A stretch of DNA of 64,000 bases, taken from positions 25,931,577 to 25,995,576 of the forward strand of contig NC_092800.1 of NCBI RefSeq assembly GCF_918797505.1, written 5' to 3'. The position numbers and the translations under genes are program-made. Each line of letters opens with the position of its first letter. Within the stretch, counting starts at the first letter, position 1. Shown piece by piece: positions 1 through 28,977 of this stretch. The notes below the pieces were generated by a model. That model did not search any database. It had not been told where the DNA came from and saw only the letters and a list, made by a program, of their open reading frames with translations. The stretch is from Bemisia tabaci (Eukaryota > Arthropoda > Insecta > Hemiptera > Aleyrodidae).

Positions 1-228
1 ACTTAATCTTTAAATAGTATACCTATTTGTAAATCAACTACAAATAATCTTGATCCGTGAACTCCTAAAAACTCTGCATCCAGTGAACCTTTACCAAGAT
101 CGAAGACAAGCCTAGGTAAACACTCTGAGCCGAGAACATAGCCCCCACAAAACTGCAGTTGAAGTTACTCTTTTGAAATATTGCACCAAGTATATACAAT
201 TTTTTTTGCTGTCTTGTTCGTAATGGAC

Positions 229-860
229 CTGTCGCAAACTTTTGCTAGAGCAAAAATAAGAGTTGTTCCTTATAGATATTGTCTCTAAAATCACGATGAG
301 CGCATCAGCAAACTCTGAAATGCACCCCTAACTTCAGAATCTGCGTAAGAAATTTGCGTTTTTTTAAGCTTCCCGCTTCAGAAAGGATACTACGGCACAG
401 GTGAACATTTCATTAGAGGAGTCGTTCCATTCAATCCCTGCTCAACATGGCCGACGCTTCCGCGCGCAAGTTGAGGAGGGCACAAGGTCAATCAAAGCGG
501 ATATCTATCAACGTGAGAAAAATGTGAATGTAAACATGCCGATTGTTATTAGGAGGTTAGAATAATCGTCCCGTCACATGTGTTTTGGCAGATCAGCGTT
601 GGCTATGTTGAATATCATGTAGGATCCTTGTGAACAGGGGTTGGATGGAATGACTCCTCAAAGAAATGTTCACTTGTGCTGTGGTATCGTTTTTGAAGCA
701 GAAAGCTCGAAAAACGCAAATTTCTTATGCAAATTGTGAAGTAAGGAGTGCATTTCAGACTTTGCCGATGCGCTCATTGTGATTTTTGAGACACTTTCTA
801 TGAGTAACAGTTCTTATTTTTGCTCTGGCAAAAGTTTGCAACAGGCCCATTTTTCCAAGT
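229..860. repeat. Foldback (long inverted repeat) element in GILT intron
   Basis: The segment at about 229-440 returns as its reverse complement at about 635-860, with a spacer of about 195 bp. Matching landmarks are the 'gagtcgttccattcaatccc' stretch near 420 against 'ggatggaatgactcctc' near 645, and the 'gcaaaagtttgcaac' end near 830 against its complement near 235. The arms have diverged, so it is an old insertion. It has the form of a foldback or MITE-like element and carries no recognisable protein. The short ORFs in it are the two arms translated. Confidence 0.75.
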
Positions 861-915
861 TCCTTTGTTTGTTAGTAACTGAAACTCCTTATTTTGATTG
901 CTTTATTTTGAACAG

Positions 916-3900
916 ACCACAAAACATGGTGACAAGTATGAATTCAGTTGTCAGCATGGGGAAGGCGAGTGTTATGGAAACAAACTGCATGCATGTGCAA
1001 TCAATGCCATCACGAACCAGCCTGTATTATTAAAAGTTTTAACCTGTATGATCTCAAAGAGCTTCAGCCCTGATGATAGTGTTGGCACAGTAAGTATTTT
1101 TGAATTTTTTTCTTTCTCCCATGTTCAAATTATAGGATCGGAGAGCAAACCAATAAAACTTATCGACTGTGAAACTCACAAACCACATACCTATCACGGT
1201 TCACTCTTATTACATGTACTCCCTTCTCTCATGTCTCAACTACTAGACAAGGTGCAAATTCAGTTATTCGGATTAATGTTTGCAAAGCAAAATTACACGT
1301 AGAACTTGATTCACGCAAAGAAAGTTTCTGAAATCAACTCCTAACTAAAATATTAACACTGTAAGTCTACACTGGTTAAGAAAAATCTGAATTCCTTGCT
1401 CACAAGGAAAATAATAGGTAGTCTACTTGAATCAAATCGCGCACAACAACAGCTCTTGCAGCAATCGAGCAATGTTCTTTTTCCATCTTGTGATTTTCAA
1501 TGTGTTAACAACATGCATTAGCGGAATGGAAACACCGGTATTATATATTGAGGTTCCCGTATTTTTCCACTGCAGAGACAGTTACAGTAACGTTTAGTGA
1601 ATGATCTGACCCTTGTTAATTCTTGTTTTTTCATGAATGAGAGGTTTGAATGCGTGCATCAAAAAACGTTAAATATCTTAGTTAGGAGTTAATTTCAGTA
1701 ATATTTGCTGAGCGAATCAAGTGCTACATGAAATTTTGATCAGGAAACATGTATGAGAAATTCCGCAATTTGCACCTTATCCAGTGGTCCATTGTGCAAT
1801 ATTTGATCCCTATTAGTCAGTTTTGCCACTTCGGTTTAAATTCTTGCCAAGTCTGAAACAAAGCCTATGCGACTGAATGTTTTGTCAATTTTGGAGGCTT
1901 GAATTTGAGAAAAGCATACCTTCAATGCACCTACCGAGACATCAAAGCCGCTCAATCAGAAGTAGAGAGTGGATCCAGCCACCTTGAATGGGGTTGGAGA
2001 TGAGAGCAAATCCAGATTTTTTGAACCCTAAAAATATTTCCGGTTGCATTATTTCCTTTCCTCTCTACCTCCTTCCCTCGATCTTTTAGTGATAAAATAG
2101 TGGTATCATAGCTTGTATCTTTTGCCTCCCCATGTCTGTTAGATCTGCTGATATTCTCAATGCCTTTAATATATTGCCATTTTCAGTTACTTATTGTGGA
2201 TGTTCCTACGACCTAGGGAACATCAGATTTCCAAGCTTTTTGTCGACCAAGTAAATGAAGTCCACCCAGCAAAAATATTTTTTGTCAGAAACTTCAGGGG
2301 TGCAGAAACTTTTTACCTGTGCTGTTTGAAAGAGGAAAGCCCTTGAGGAAGGATTTTGACAAAGAAAAGACCACCTCATACAAAAGATTCCTGCAATTTT
2401 ATGGATTCCCAATTTCAAGGAAAGAGACTGTATGATCATAGCTTGGAAGATCAGGAGAAATGAGGTGTTAATAAAATGGAAAGTTATGAGAACTTTCTTT
2501 ATTTTCTTAGAATTTCTTAACAGGAAAGAACCCTGACCAGTCTAGACGTACATTCAATAGAAACAAATTTATTTTGGGTTATTGATAATTCACTCATGAT
2601 AATTGTTACCCAACATTACTCAGGAGTTGCTTCCCCACTATGTCACATTTATTTTTTTCCCCGGTCATGACAGTCTGACCAATCACAACTTCATTTCAAT
2701 TTTGGAGAATTTACCAACATGTGTGGGATGCTAACTGAAATTGTTTGCTTCTCAGTGTATCAAACCCTCAGGATTAGATGTGGACACTCTGATCTCATGT
2801 GCCAGAAGTAGTGAAGGTGATAAGTTACTGAATTACTGTGGTGAGCGCACAATGAAGGAACGGCCAGACATATTCTCACAATTTATTCCAACAGTTCTCC
2901 TAAATGATGTGAGTGATCTTCTTTTGTATTAATTTTAAATCCTATGAAAATTGAAGCTCTTTTTAAGTTAATTGCAGAGGACCATCCCACTCTGGCCCTC
3001 CGTATATTTCCTGGAACGACATTTATTCCTATGTCATTATATCTTAGAGAGGCTGTTCCATGCGCCGCTAGAATAGAGCTCCAAACGAAAACTCCTCATT
3101 TTTATTTTCCAAGAGATTTACTTTCCAAGTTTTTTTACTTTAAAACTTGAGAAAATGTAGAACTCCTTTTGTCTCCGCAAGCAAAATTTCTGTTTTTCCT
3201 CTTGAAACTAATGGAGAATTTGCACACAAACATTTTATTGCTTCATCCAAGAGTGTTTAATGAGCTGAGTCTGCAGTATTTTTCATAATTTTTTTCTGAC
3301 ATGGGAAATTGGAGAAAAATTGATTTAAAAGTGAAAAAATGTGCCGCCTTCTGATGTCATCTGGCGGCATTTCCCATTTAAATACATGTATTTTAGCAAA
3401 ATCGGTTATTTTGTCATATCTCCTCTAATAATCGCTCAATTTATGAATCAAGGGTATCCTTGTGTTCAGTTTACTCAGTAGATTCCACTTAACCACGAAA
3501 TTCATCAAATTTCAGACCCTTGCAAATTTTCCATTAACCTACTGCATTGAACAGTGTATGCTTTTACTTACTCTCATGCACCAATAGCATTAAGTTTCAG
3601 TACCAAGCTTACAAATGACCTGTCTCTGCAAAATTCTCCTTTTAAAAAACTACCTCTTTTTTTCAGGACTATGGGAGACAGCAGTTGAGGTTGAAGAATC
3701 TTCGGCGAGAAATTTGTGCTCAGTATCCAAAGGTACTTTTCATCAATTTTGATCATAATTATGACAAATAACAGCCAATTCATGACTTAAGCTGAAATTA
3801 TTCGCAGCAGTTTATCTAATTTTACAGAGGACTAGATTGATGCCACCTAGGGTCCGGTAGATTTGGTTTTTTGGCCTCAAATCAAATTTAATTTATTTTT

Positions 3901-4157
3901 TAGTCACAATATTTGTACCTATTTTAATTAGAACAACTCTTTGTTATTCAACTCAAAGCAAAAGGATTAGACAGAAAATGAGTATCTACCGATGAAGTCT
4001 AAAAAAATCCAAATCAGTATAGATATTGCGGCAAGGCCCTAGCTTAGTATTCCAATGCATCTGCTTGAGCTGAACATCCTCCTCTCTCAATCTTGCATTG
4101 ATAGACAAATTTTTTAATCTAATGAAATGTTTTTAGGCCTGCGTGGACCTGCCGTGA
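916..4157 (+). CDS. GILT-type thiol reductase, 3' part (four exons)
   Basis: Gamma-interferon-inducible lysosomal thiol reductases reduce disulfides in endocytosed proteins inside lysosomes; insect members are linked to immunity. Coding exons are 916-1089, 2756-2908, 3667-3732 and 4137-4157, all joining in phase 0, with stop TGA at 4155-4157 (137 residues visible). The first exon carries the full family signature C-QHG-X2-EC-X2-N-X4-C (CQHGEGECYGNKLHAC). The second exon holds the conserved paired-cysteine region (CIKPSGLDVDTLISCA and NYCGERT). The protein ends ICAQYPKACVDLP. The catalytic CXXC and the signal peptide belong to exons upstream of base 916; I do not see them in 1-915, so the gene is 5'-partial. 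Intron 1 contains a foldback repeat. Intron 2 contains the 386-bp segment that recurs at the right end of the window. The family assignment is secure; the exact subtype is not. Confidence 0.9.
1238..1798. repeat. Foldback repeat, family A copy 1
   Basis: This is an inverted-repeat element of about 560 bp. The left end reads 'ctagacaaggtgcaaatt' (1243-1260). The right end is the complement of 'tggaccactggataaggtgc' (near 1772-1792). Inner arm sections match around 'tcctaactaa' (near 1340 and 1680). Related copies lie at 6891-7560, 17078-17350, 20232-20798 and 49341-49480. No coding capacity is recognisable. It lies in GILT intron 1. Confidence 0.7.
3223..3608 (+). repeat. 386-bp segment repeated identically at 63615-64000
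   Basis: Read base by base, this stretch of GILT intron 2 is identical, without mismatch or indel, to 63615-64000 (constant offset 60392). The second copy is cut only by the end of the window, so the true repeat may be longer and could reach the GILT exon that starts 59 bases after this copy. It may be a very young dispersed repeat, a segmental duplication or an assembly artefact. Confidence 0.9.
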
Positions 4158-5337
4158 ACCCAGCAACATTCGTCTATCCTATTTCTTACAGTTCGAGCCA
4201 CACTTTTAGTGTTTGTTTTTTCTTGTATATTTTTTTAGTCTGCTACGCTTTGCATCTTTTCCTTTTTTCTTTTTTTTCTAGAATAACTTACCAAATGGCT
4301 GTTAAATTGGTGCTAGCAGCTGTTTTTCCAACTGTGATCGAATCTTCAATTCTGTCTCCTGTTTTGAGCATTCCTACCGGCCAAGCTAGTGTGATTCTTC
4401 CGATCAACATACAACTCTCCAGGTTTTTCCTACTTAAAATTTTATCTATTGAAGGTGTTGTCACCTCTAATATGTCTCTGTATTTTAATGATCAAATATT
4501 GTCCTCTCCCCTTTCTATTAAGTTTTGGTGACATATGTGCCCTGTGGCCTGTTTATCAAAAAGATTCTGTCATATTTTCTAGACTTTGATAGCAGTAAGT
4601 GAGAGTTTCTGTTTCACAGTTACTTTGTTTTGCCGGTGGGACTCAGGATTTTGCAGCTGAGCAGATATTGAAGGATATATGCAAACTTTGAAAAAAGTTT
4701 TCCTCCATCTGCGGAAAGGATCAAATATTCATGGCTTGATGATCTGTTTCTGTGCCTTAAATTCAATTTTTTTATGAAAGCTCCGATAAGAATGTATCAT
4801 GGGAGAGGTATGAAGGGTCACCCTCTCACAGGAGTGTGAAAGCTCCTCTTGTAATTTTTTTTCTAATCGTAGTATCAGAGCAGGAATGCGAAAGTAATTT
4901 TGAAATTATTTTGCAGATTCACCACTGATGCAAAAGCAAAGTGTGTCTGTGTGACAGACTCTAAAAAAGCAGCACTAAAAACTGCAACCTTGAAGCGAAC
5001 AGTAAATACAATTGACTCAAGTTGAGGATGATTACTCTCGTATGTACACTCAAGAATATTCCTTACCTGACTTAACTGTAGCTACTACTTACTATTTTGA
5101 TCTGTTTTATCCTCGACTGTCAGTTACCTCACTCGCTCACTGGTCTAATTCTCTACTTATCTAAGAATTGAGTCATCTTTGCGGGAGTGTCAAAACCACT
5201 TCAAAGATTATTGAGCTAAATGGAGTCACAGGTGGTTTTTCACTCCCCCTGCTTCCTTCAAGTTTGTCTATCTCCTTGATTAACCTCTGTAACCCATCTT
5301 CTAAAAAGGCTATTTATGATGGGATCCAATTGCAGAT

Positions 5338-5670
5338 ACAGTGAGACTTCGATTTATCGGATTTCACGGGACCGGAAGCTGAATCCGTTAAATCGCAGAA
5401 TCCGTTAATTCGAAATAGAGGATTTTGGCAAAAATTGACGAATCGAAGAATCAAGTTTTTTTCCGGAAAAATTCTAAAATTCTCTATTTTCGCGCGAAGG
5501 TCACATACGTCAAAGCCCGCGTCAAGGCTCTCGGCTGTGCAACCACTGCGTTGTTGCCGTCGGAGTCCTATATGATTACCACCGCGCCGTGGCTGCATCT
5601 TATGCACTCTCAACGCTCACTCAGCTCTGCGAGCAGGAAGATTGCAGGAAAAAGGACCGGTAGGACTGTT
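5338..5670. mobile_element. pogo/Tigger-like terminal fragment
   Basis: The segment begins 'cagtgagacttcgatttatc' and continues with repeated 'aatccgttaa' phrases. This is the style of pogo/Tigger (Tc1/mariner superfamily) terminal repeats, which start CAGT and carry subterminal 'cgattaatcg'-type repeats. It is followed by about 250 bp that are more GC-rich than their surroundings. No matching opposite terminus was found, so it appears truncated. Assignment is from terminus style only. Confidence 0.45.
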
Positions 5671-5748
5671 TTGCAAGGTTGCCACAATATTTTGTTTTGT
5701 TAAAAACATTTTTCGATAGAGTGTTCTTGTATGTGCTTTTTACATGAT

Positions 5749-6066
5749 TCTTCATCAGAACAATGGAACAATGAGCAGACCAACAATCAATTCATGTTTC
5801 CTAGTATACCCATCACAGATACTCATGATTTGCAGTGGAATCAGTCCATAGATAATGGCAGGAGCCTAACTTATAGGTATGATGAAAATAACCTTTCATT
5901 GGATGTTCGACAACTAATTCTCGTTCAACTACAATTCTTAGAAGAAGAAAAATTAGGCTCAAATGGACAGGTTTTAGTTCATAATGACTTATTTACCATC
6001 CAAATACAAAGAGAGGGTCCCTTCATTACCCCTATTGTTCTGAGGAGCATTTTGTTAATTCCCTAG
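5749..6066 (+). CDS. Unassigned coding-like ORF or exon
   Basis: An open frame of about 106 codons follows an acceptor-like 'ttcttcatcag' (ending near 5758) and ends at TAG (6064-6066). The translation (for example EQWNNEQTNNQFMFPS, then LVQLQFLEEEKLGSNG) is polar, Asn/Gln-rich and unlike the repeat-derived ORFs nearby. I do not recognise a domain. It could be a terminal exon of an unmodelled gene, a pseudogene remnant or chance. Confidence 0.25.
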   Translation, partial: SSSEQWNNEQTNNQFMFPSIPITDTHDLQWNQSIDNGRSLTYRYDENNLSLDVRQLILVQLQFLEEEKLGSNGQVLVHNDLFTIQIQREGPFITPIVLRSILLIP

Positions 6067-6890
6067 AGCTTCCCTCATCCAAAAACTCAACTTCTTCACA
6101 AAAACTACCCCAGTTTATTCTTGAAATATGAAAGCAAAAAGCCCCCATCTGCAATCTCATGAAACCATACCATGCAAAATGAAGAATCTTAGTGCAATGG
6201 TCCTTCTATGCTCAGTGTATGTTAGTAGTGTGATTTTTCCATCCTGCTAATGATCTACAAACAGGGAGGATGCTGGTCAATTTTTTTTTGCCACGTATTA
6301 ATAAAAAGTGTCCTCTGAAGAGAATATCTGAACTTGCTAGTGAGGGCAAAGCTAAAGTAAACACGTACATCAGTTTCTTCAACAATGGTTTGATTGTAGG
6401 TGTCATTTAGCGTTAGCTGTTGTTGGAAACTATGGCGTTTGTATAGTCTGATAGCGAGTCTATAATTGCAAGCTGCTCTAAGAAGTGACGCATCTATTGA
6501 AAAGGAGGGTAGAAACTTGTCAAGGGCAGAACATGACTGTCTTTGACTGTTTAAAGCTCAGGAGATGGTAAAGAAATTCCTTATGGTCATTTATTATAAT
6601 TCAGTTACCAAATCATTAATTCAGCCTACTCCATCCTCCTTTTATATGGAAGAAAGAATCCCTCACTACAGTGGAAAATGTCTTCACATGGTATAAGCCA
6701 CTCTAACATGTTTTACGCTAATTTTTATCTCAGGTAAGTTTAAGTAGAGTTTTCAAGATTTTAAGTCGATCAAATTTTCGCTTGAGCAAGAGGAGAAGTT
6801 TGGGTCTATCTCTCTCCAAAATATTTTCTTCCTAAATAATGTAATTGTTTCAATCACACTGCTGTCTGTTTCCTTACTTTTCCCTCTCAA

Positions 6891-7560
6891 CAGTGCAATG
6901 GACCAGTATGCAAGGTACGAATTTAATGATTTCAGTACATGTTTCATCACCGAAATGTTGTGTAGATACACAATTTGCGCCACAAAAATTACTGAAATCA
7001 GCTCCTAACTGATTGTGAGATATCAATGTTTTTAGTTTTCATTGGCTACGGGAAATTTGAATTCCCTGCTCACAAGAAAAACAATGGTCTACTTAAATCA
7101 AATCGCTCATTGCAATGGTTTTAGAAGGCTCCTTAATCAAGCAATATTCCTACTCTGCCTTGTTGATAAGTTAGACTTAGGTTGATTCGAGATAAATAAA
7201 AAGAGAATTAATTATGATACTAAAAATTACTACTTTTAATCTTTGATAATAAAAACGTGACACCGGTCATACGCTTACTTATTCAACTTATACCAAATTA
7301 CAGAGTAGGGATTTAGAACATTCGAACAACAAAATCCATCATTCATCAAACGTTGGATGCGCTAGCATGCTCAAAATGAATTTACTGGCCAACACTTGTA
7401 TCATTCAAAGTTGTGACTTTGAATCTACGTGTCAAGAAACGTTAAATATCGCAGGCAAGCGTTAGTTTCAGTAATTTTTATTGCGCGAATCATGTTCTGC
7501 ATGAATTTTTGGTTATGAACCATACATCAGAATGCTTAAAGTCGCACTGATCTATCGGTG
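6891..7560. repeat. Foldback repeat, family A copy 2
   Basis: The left arm starts 'cagtgcaatggaccagtatg' and contains 'caaggtacgaattt', 'aaaaattactgaaatcagct' and 'cctgctcacaag', all shared with the other family A copies. The right arm ('gttaaatatcgcagg', 'agtttcagtaatttttattg', 'tcatgttctgcatg') is the approximate reverse complement of the left. The outer right end is poorly preserved. Confidence 0.6.
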
Positions 7561-9723
7561 TAATCACATAGCTACAAATTTTCTTGATTTTAAATAAGTT
7601 TTTATTCCTCTGCATTAGGAAATATTTCTAAATTGTGATTCAAATTTTGTTATGTTTTTGTTGTTGAGTATTTTGTAATGTCTAACTGATTTGTTATTTT
7701 ATTTCACAAGTTATGCTATTTGTTCAGTGATTATATTAGACTGAGCTTATAAAGAAAAACCAAGAGCATTGCAATATTCTCTAGATTTAGCAATTTTTCT
7801 AGTGTGCAAGAAGTAGGTTCAAACAGTTATTCCCTGATCAATGATAATGTGTTGATTCAATGATTAAATAAGTCACATTTTACAATTAGGAACTACAATT
7901 TCTGGCTCATCAAATCACATCAATTCACACCAAACTTTGCAATACTCTTGGTTCTCTTTTGCCCAACTCGGTTCAATTTATGTTTTTTGTAAATTTGTAC
8001 ATAAAATTTTCTAATTGTTAAATTTATTTTTAAGTCCACATTTTTTTTGGGTTTTATAAATTGATCCTGTATATATTTTTGATCAATACTCCATCAGTAA
8101 TCATTATTAAAAGATAGCATTGCATTGCCTCTCAAAATGTACATTGCAGAGCAAACATAGACGATGAATTTTTCAGTTAATTTGAATACTTCATTATAGC
8201 CTAGCTTAGGAGAAAAAGTGAAAACAAACAATAAATTCAGAAGGACTCATGAACTTGATTCCCTCGCTTCATGAATGAATTGGTAGATTCACTCGTGCAA
8301 TACGTTTTATAGGACCTAGCAACATACTGTGTGTTCAGAAATTCAAAAAACATGAACTTTACCTACAAATTTGAGGAAATTCATGCACCCTTCCATCTCT
8401 ATAATTTTGAGCATTTATTGTTGACAGGCAATTGAAGACAAATTTACCAGGAAACCCCTCCCCCCCTTCCCCCCAGGAAAAAGGGGATCCACCTGCTTTT
8501 TTTATGGCTGGTAATATTTGTCATTTGTGTAGATGTTAATCTTCCTAGGACAAAAAACCAACCAAGAGGCTCCTTTTCTCTTCGTGAAATGTTTTCGTCT
8601 AGATCAACATCGTCTGAATGTAAGAAGAAAAAAATTCCACAGCACAGTAACATATGAATACTGCTTCTTATTATTGAAACGATCTCTTTAATGATCATCA
8701 GGCTCTTAACAACAAATAATGTCAACATTAGTGAAAAGCTAAACTGATATCCAGAAGAATTTATGCTATCAGAAAATAGAGGTAACTTGCCCAAGTACAA
8801 AACTTTTGACATGCTCTTTTGCGGGGGGAGGGGATTGGGGAACACTTTTCGAAGAACCTAAATTTTGGCGAAAATATTCCATTGTTTAATTATTCACAAG
8901 TTTAAATTATTTCTCTTGACATATTCATAACCCTTTTTCATGAGTGAATTAAATTAATTTCCTTTTCAGCAATAAACATTTTTCTGCAGTTCACTTGTGC
9001 TTAAAATTTGGAATCTACTTCATCTATAAAAATAATGAGGAAAGGAAAAAGGGAAAAATGATTAGATAAAGATAGATTAAAAGAAGATCATAAGAGTTTA
9101 AAAAAAAAAATTATTTTTGACTCAAATTATAATTTTTGGAACTTCTTGGCTTTGTTTTCCCCGCAAAATGGTGTGGACCCCGCACCATTTCTCCACCTTG
9201 TCTGTGAAAATATATAGCATCGATATTTTGAAAAAATGGAAATATTTCTGAAGGTGGATTTTAAGAAGGAAGTATAGAAATTCACTTTTGAGGAGACAAT
9301 ACTTCTCAAGATTTCTCTCTGGAGTGATGGATGAAAAGAAGCTGGGAAAAGGCTGAGGAAGGAAGAAAGTAAGTTCTAAAATAGATGAAGAATGTTTGAC
9401 TGGTGTTGGCTTTTGACTTACCAATTGAATGTTATTAAGAGTCTGAGTCTCCTGGAGGGGAATGAATTGGAGGGGGAGTGACCCAACTGAGGATAATTGA
9501 CTTCAAGTCTCAACTAAGTTGACAACCAACCGCCAACCAACTCCTTCTCTAAACAAACAAATCACATGGGCTACCATCATTCCTGTATCTAAACATTTTG
9601 TTTAAAATTGGTCGAGGTGAACACAAACTAATAATGATGTGCAATACCCATCAGTCTCATGAAGAATTTAGGTTTTACTTTTGGTCAGTGCATATCTGAA
9701 TTTAGAGATGATTTTAAGTTAAT

Positions 9724-27405
<17,682 letters not shown>

Positions 27406-27482
27406 GAAATTAGTCCCAGTCCCAGTAGAAAAAGCAAAAGCAAAGTAAGTCATGTGATAAAACTTCCATTTTAGTTAATTTA

Positions 27483-27658
27483 CTGTCGTATCTCGTTATA
27501 ACGTTTTTGAAGGGTAAATGAGAGTAGAGTGTTGTCTCCAGGAAAACATTATTTTGAGAGACGCTACAGTGAGAAATGACTTGCCGAGCTTAAAAATATG
27601 AACGTCATTTCCGAAAAAACGTTATTTCGAGGTATGTTATTACGAGATACGGCTGTAG
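27483..27658. mobile_element. Short pogo-like MITE downstream of colmedin stop
   Basis: The left end 'cgtatctcgttataacg' and right end 'ttattacgagatacgg' are imperfect reverse complements, flanked by CTGT and CTGTAG. The element is about 176 bp and non-coding. The terminus style resembles Tigger/pogo MITEs. It starts 78 bases after the colmedin stop codon, so it is probably transcribed in that gene's 3' UTR. Confidence 0.65.
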
Positions 27659-28449
27659 TTCATGTAAAAAATGAAAGCCATTATGAGAGCTGTGTGACTT
27701 GCTGATAAAGTGTTGACTTAGAATTCGTGACTTGTACATTTCTCTAATTAAATTTTTATGTTTTTAAAATTATTTTTTTTTTTTACACCCACCTGCCAAA
27801 AGTGAGTATGCACCTTATTTCCAGTGTTTATTTTCAGCTGAAGTAATTGAAGACCTTCCTGCAAAAAGGGGCTTAAACCTGCTGAATTTTCTTATAGGTT
27901 CTCCGTAGTCCCTAAAGTTTTTAAACCCGGTGAACACTATTTCAAGTCTCGGCAAAAGTGGATACTTAATTTTTTTTTTAAGTTTAAAAATTAGATCCAT
28001 TTTGTAAAATGAAATGAGAAAATCTCATATTTATGCTGTAGTTACTGTGTATCAAAGCTGTCAGTCGCAGAGTAAAACAAACTACAGTGTCTGTTATTTC
28101 TAAATCTGAGTTTTTGACTTCTCAAAATAACAATTTTTGACTTTTATTTTATTAGTTCAAGCTGAGTTCTGCAATTTGTAATTGACACTTGATGTTACTG
28201 ACTTATTCTGGTCAGCTAACAAAGGCTAAGTAGCCTCAAAAGTTCAAGGAATTTGGGAAAGCTTTTCTTGAAATTTGGAATGAATTGTCAGATACATTAT
28301 TGCATATTCTTTTAATTTTGTAAAAAAAATTCCTTAAAAAAGGACACATTCATATTAAACTAGGTAAAAAGGATTGGTATAACAATAGTAAAATACAGAT
28401 TTGTGAGTGAATATTTGTTAAAACTTAAACTTTTTTACAAATTTACTTT

Positions 28450-28592
28450 AAAAAAAATGAATAAATAAATAAATATAACATTCTTTTCAACTCTTAAAAC
28501 TGATAACAGCACAATTTCATACTTCACATCACTCTTTTTTTTTAAAAAAAAATATAATGAATAAATAAATAAATAAATAAATAAATAAAGTT
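28450..28592 (+). repeat. (AAAT)n microsatellite
   Basis: Two tracts of the AAAT/AATA type (near 28457-28475 and 28556-28590) lie in the space between the convergent colmedin and anoctamin genes. The segment also supplies possible AATAAA signals for the + strand gene. Apart from these tracts and the MITE at 27483, I see nothing in 27406-28977. Confidence 0.85.
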
Positions 28593-28977
28593 AAAGAAAA
28601 CACGAATTGGTCATTGGGCTCATTTCAACAAGCTATACTATTTTCTTTATTAAGTGTCTATTTTGGAACTTTCAAAAAACAAAAACATAAAACTTTGAAG
28701 CACTTAATAACTTGAAACAAAATATGTAAGTCTAAAGCTATCACAACTCATGAAACAATTAGCAACAAGCTTTTTAGAAAATCATCAGTAAATTAAAAAT
28801 CAGTAAAATACAACACGTACAAGGCACACATTTAGATGAGTCATGTGATAAAGAGTAAATAAAAAAATTATGGTAAATTTTAGAATCAGAGATAAAAGCA
28901 AAATTGTGACATTGATGTTCAGTTTTATAACTTGGATTCTGTCCAGTCCACTTATTAAATTTGTGATGTAGTTGCCT

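Larger units (their letters stand above)
4158..9723. other. Intergenic region between GILT and colmedin genes
   Basis: This 5.6-kb stretch holds the GILT 3' flank, a pogo-like fragment (5338-5670), an unassigned coding-like ORF (5749-6066), foldback family A copy 2 (6891-7560) and a C-rich/G-rich pair of tracts at 8455-8485 and 8820-8840. The promoter and any 5' untranslated exons of the colmedin gene must lie here or in this direction, but I cannot point to them. I see nothing else I can support. Confidence 0.6.

Noticed and set aside
112..294. Minus ORF similar in sequence to the plus ORF at 779-1033
   Set aside because: The similarity comes from the two arms of the foldback element, not from coding duplication.
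8444..8845. 133-codon minus ORF with Pro- and Gly-rich ends
   Set aside because: The ends are C-rich and G-rich tracts. The middle has no protein-like conservation that I recognise.
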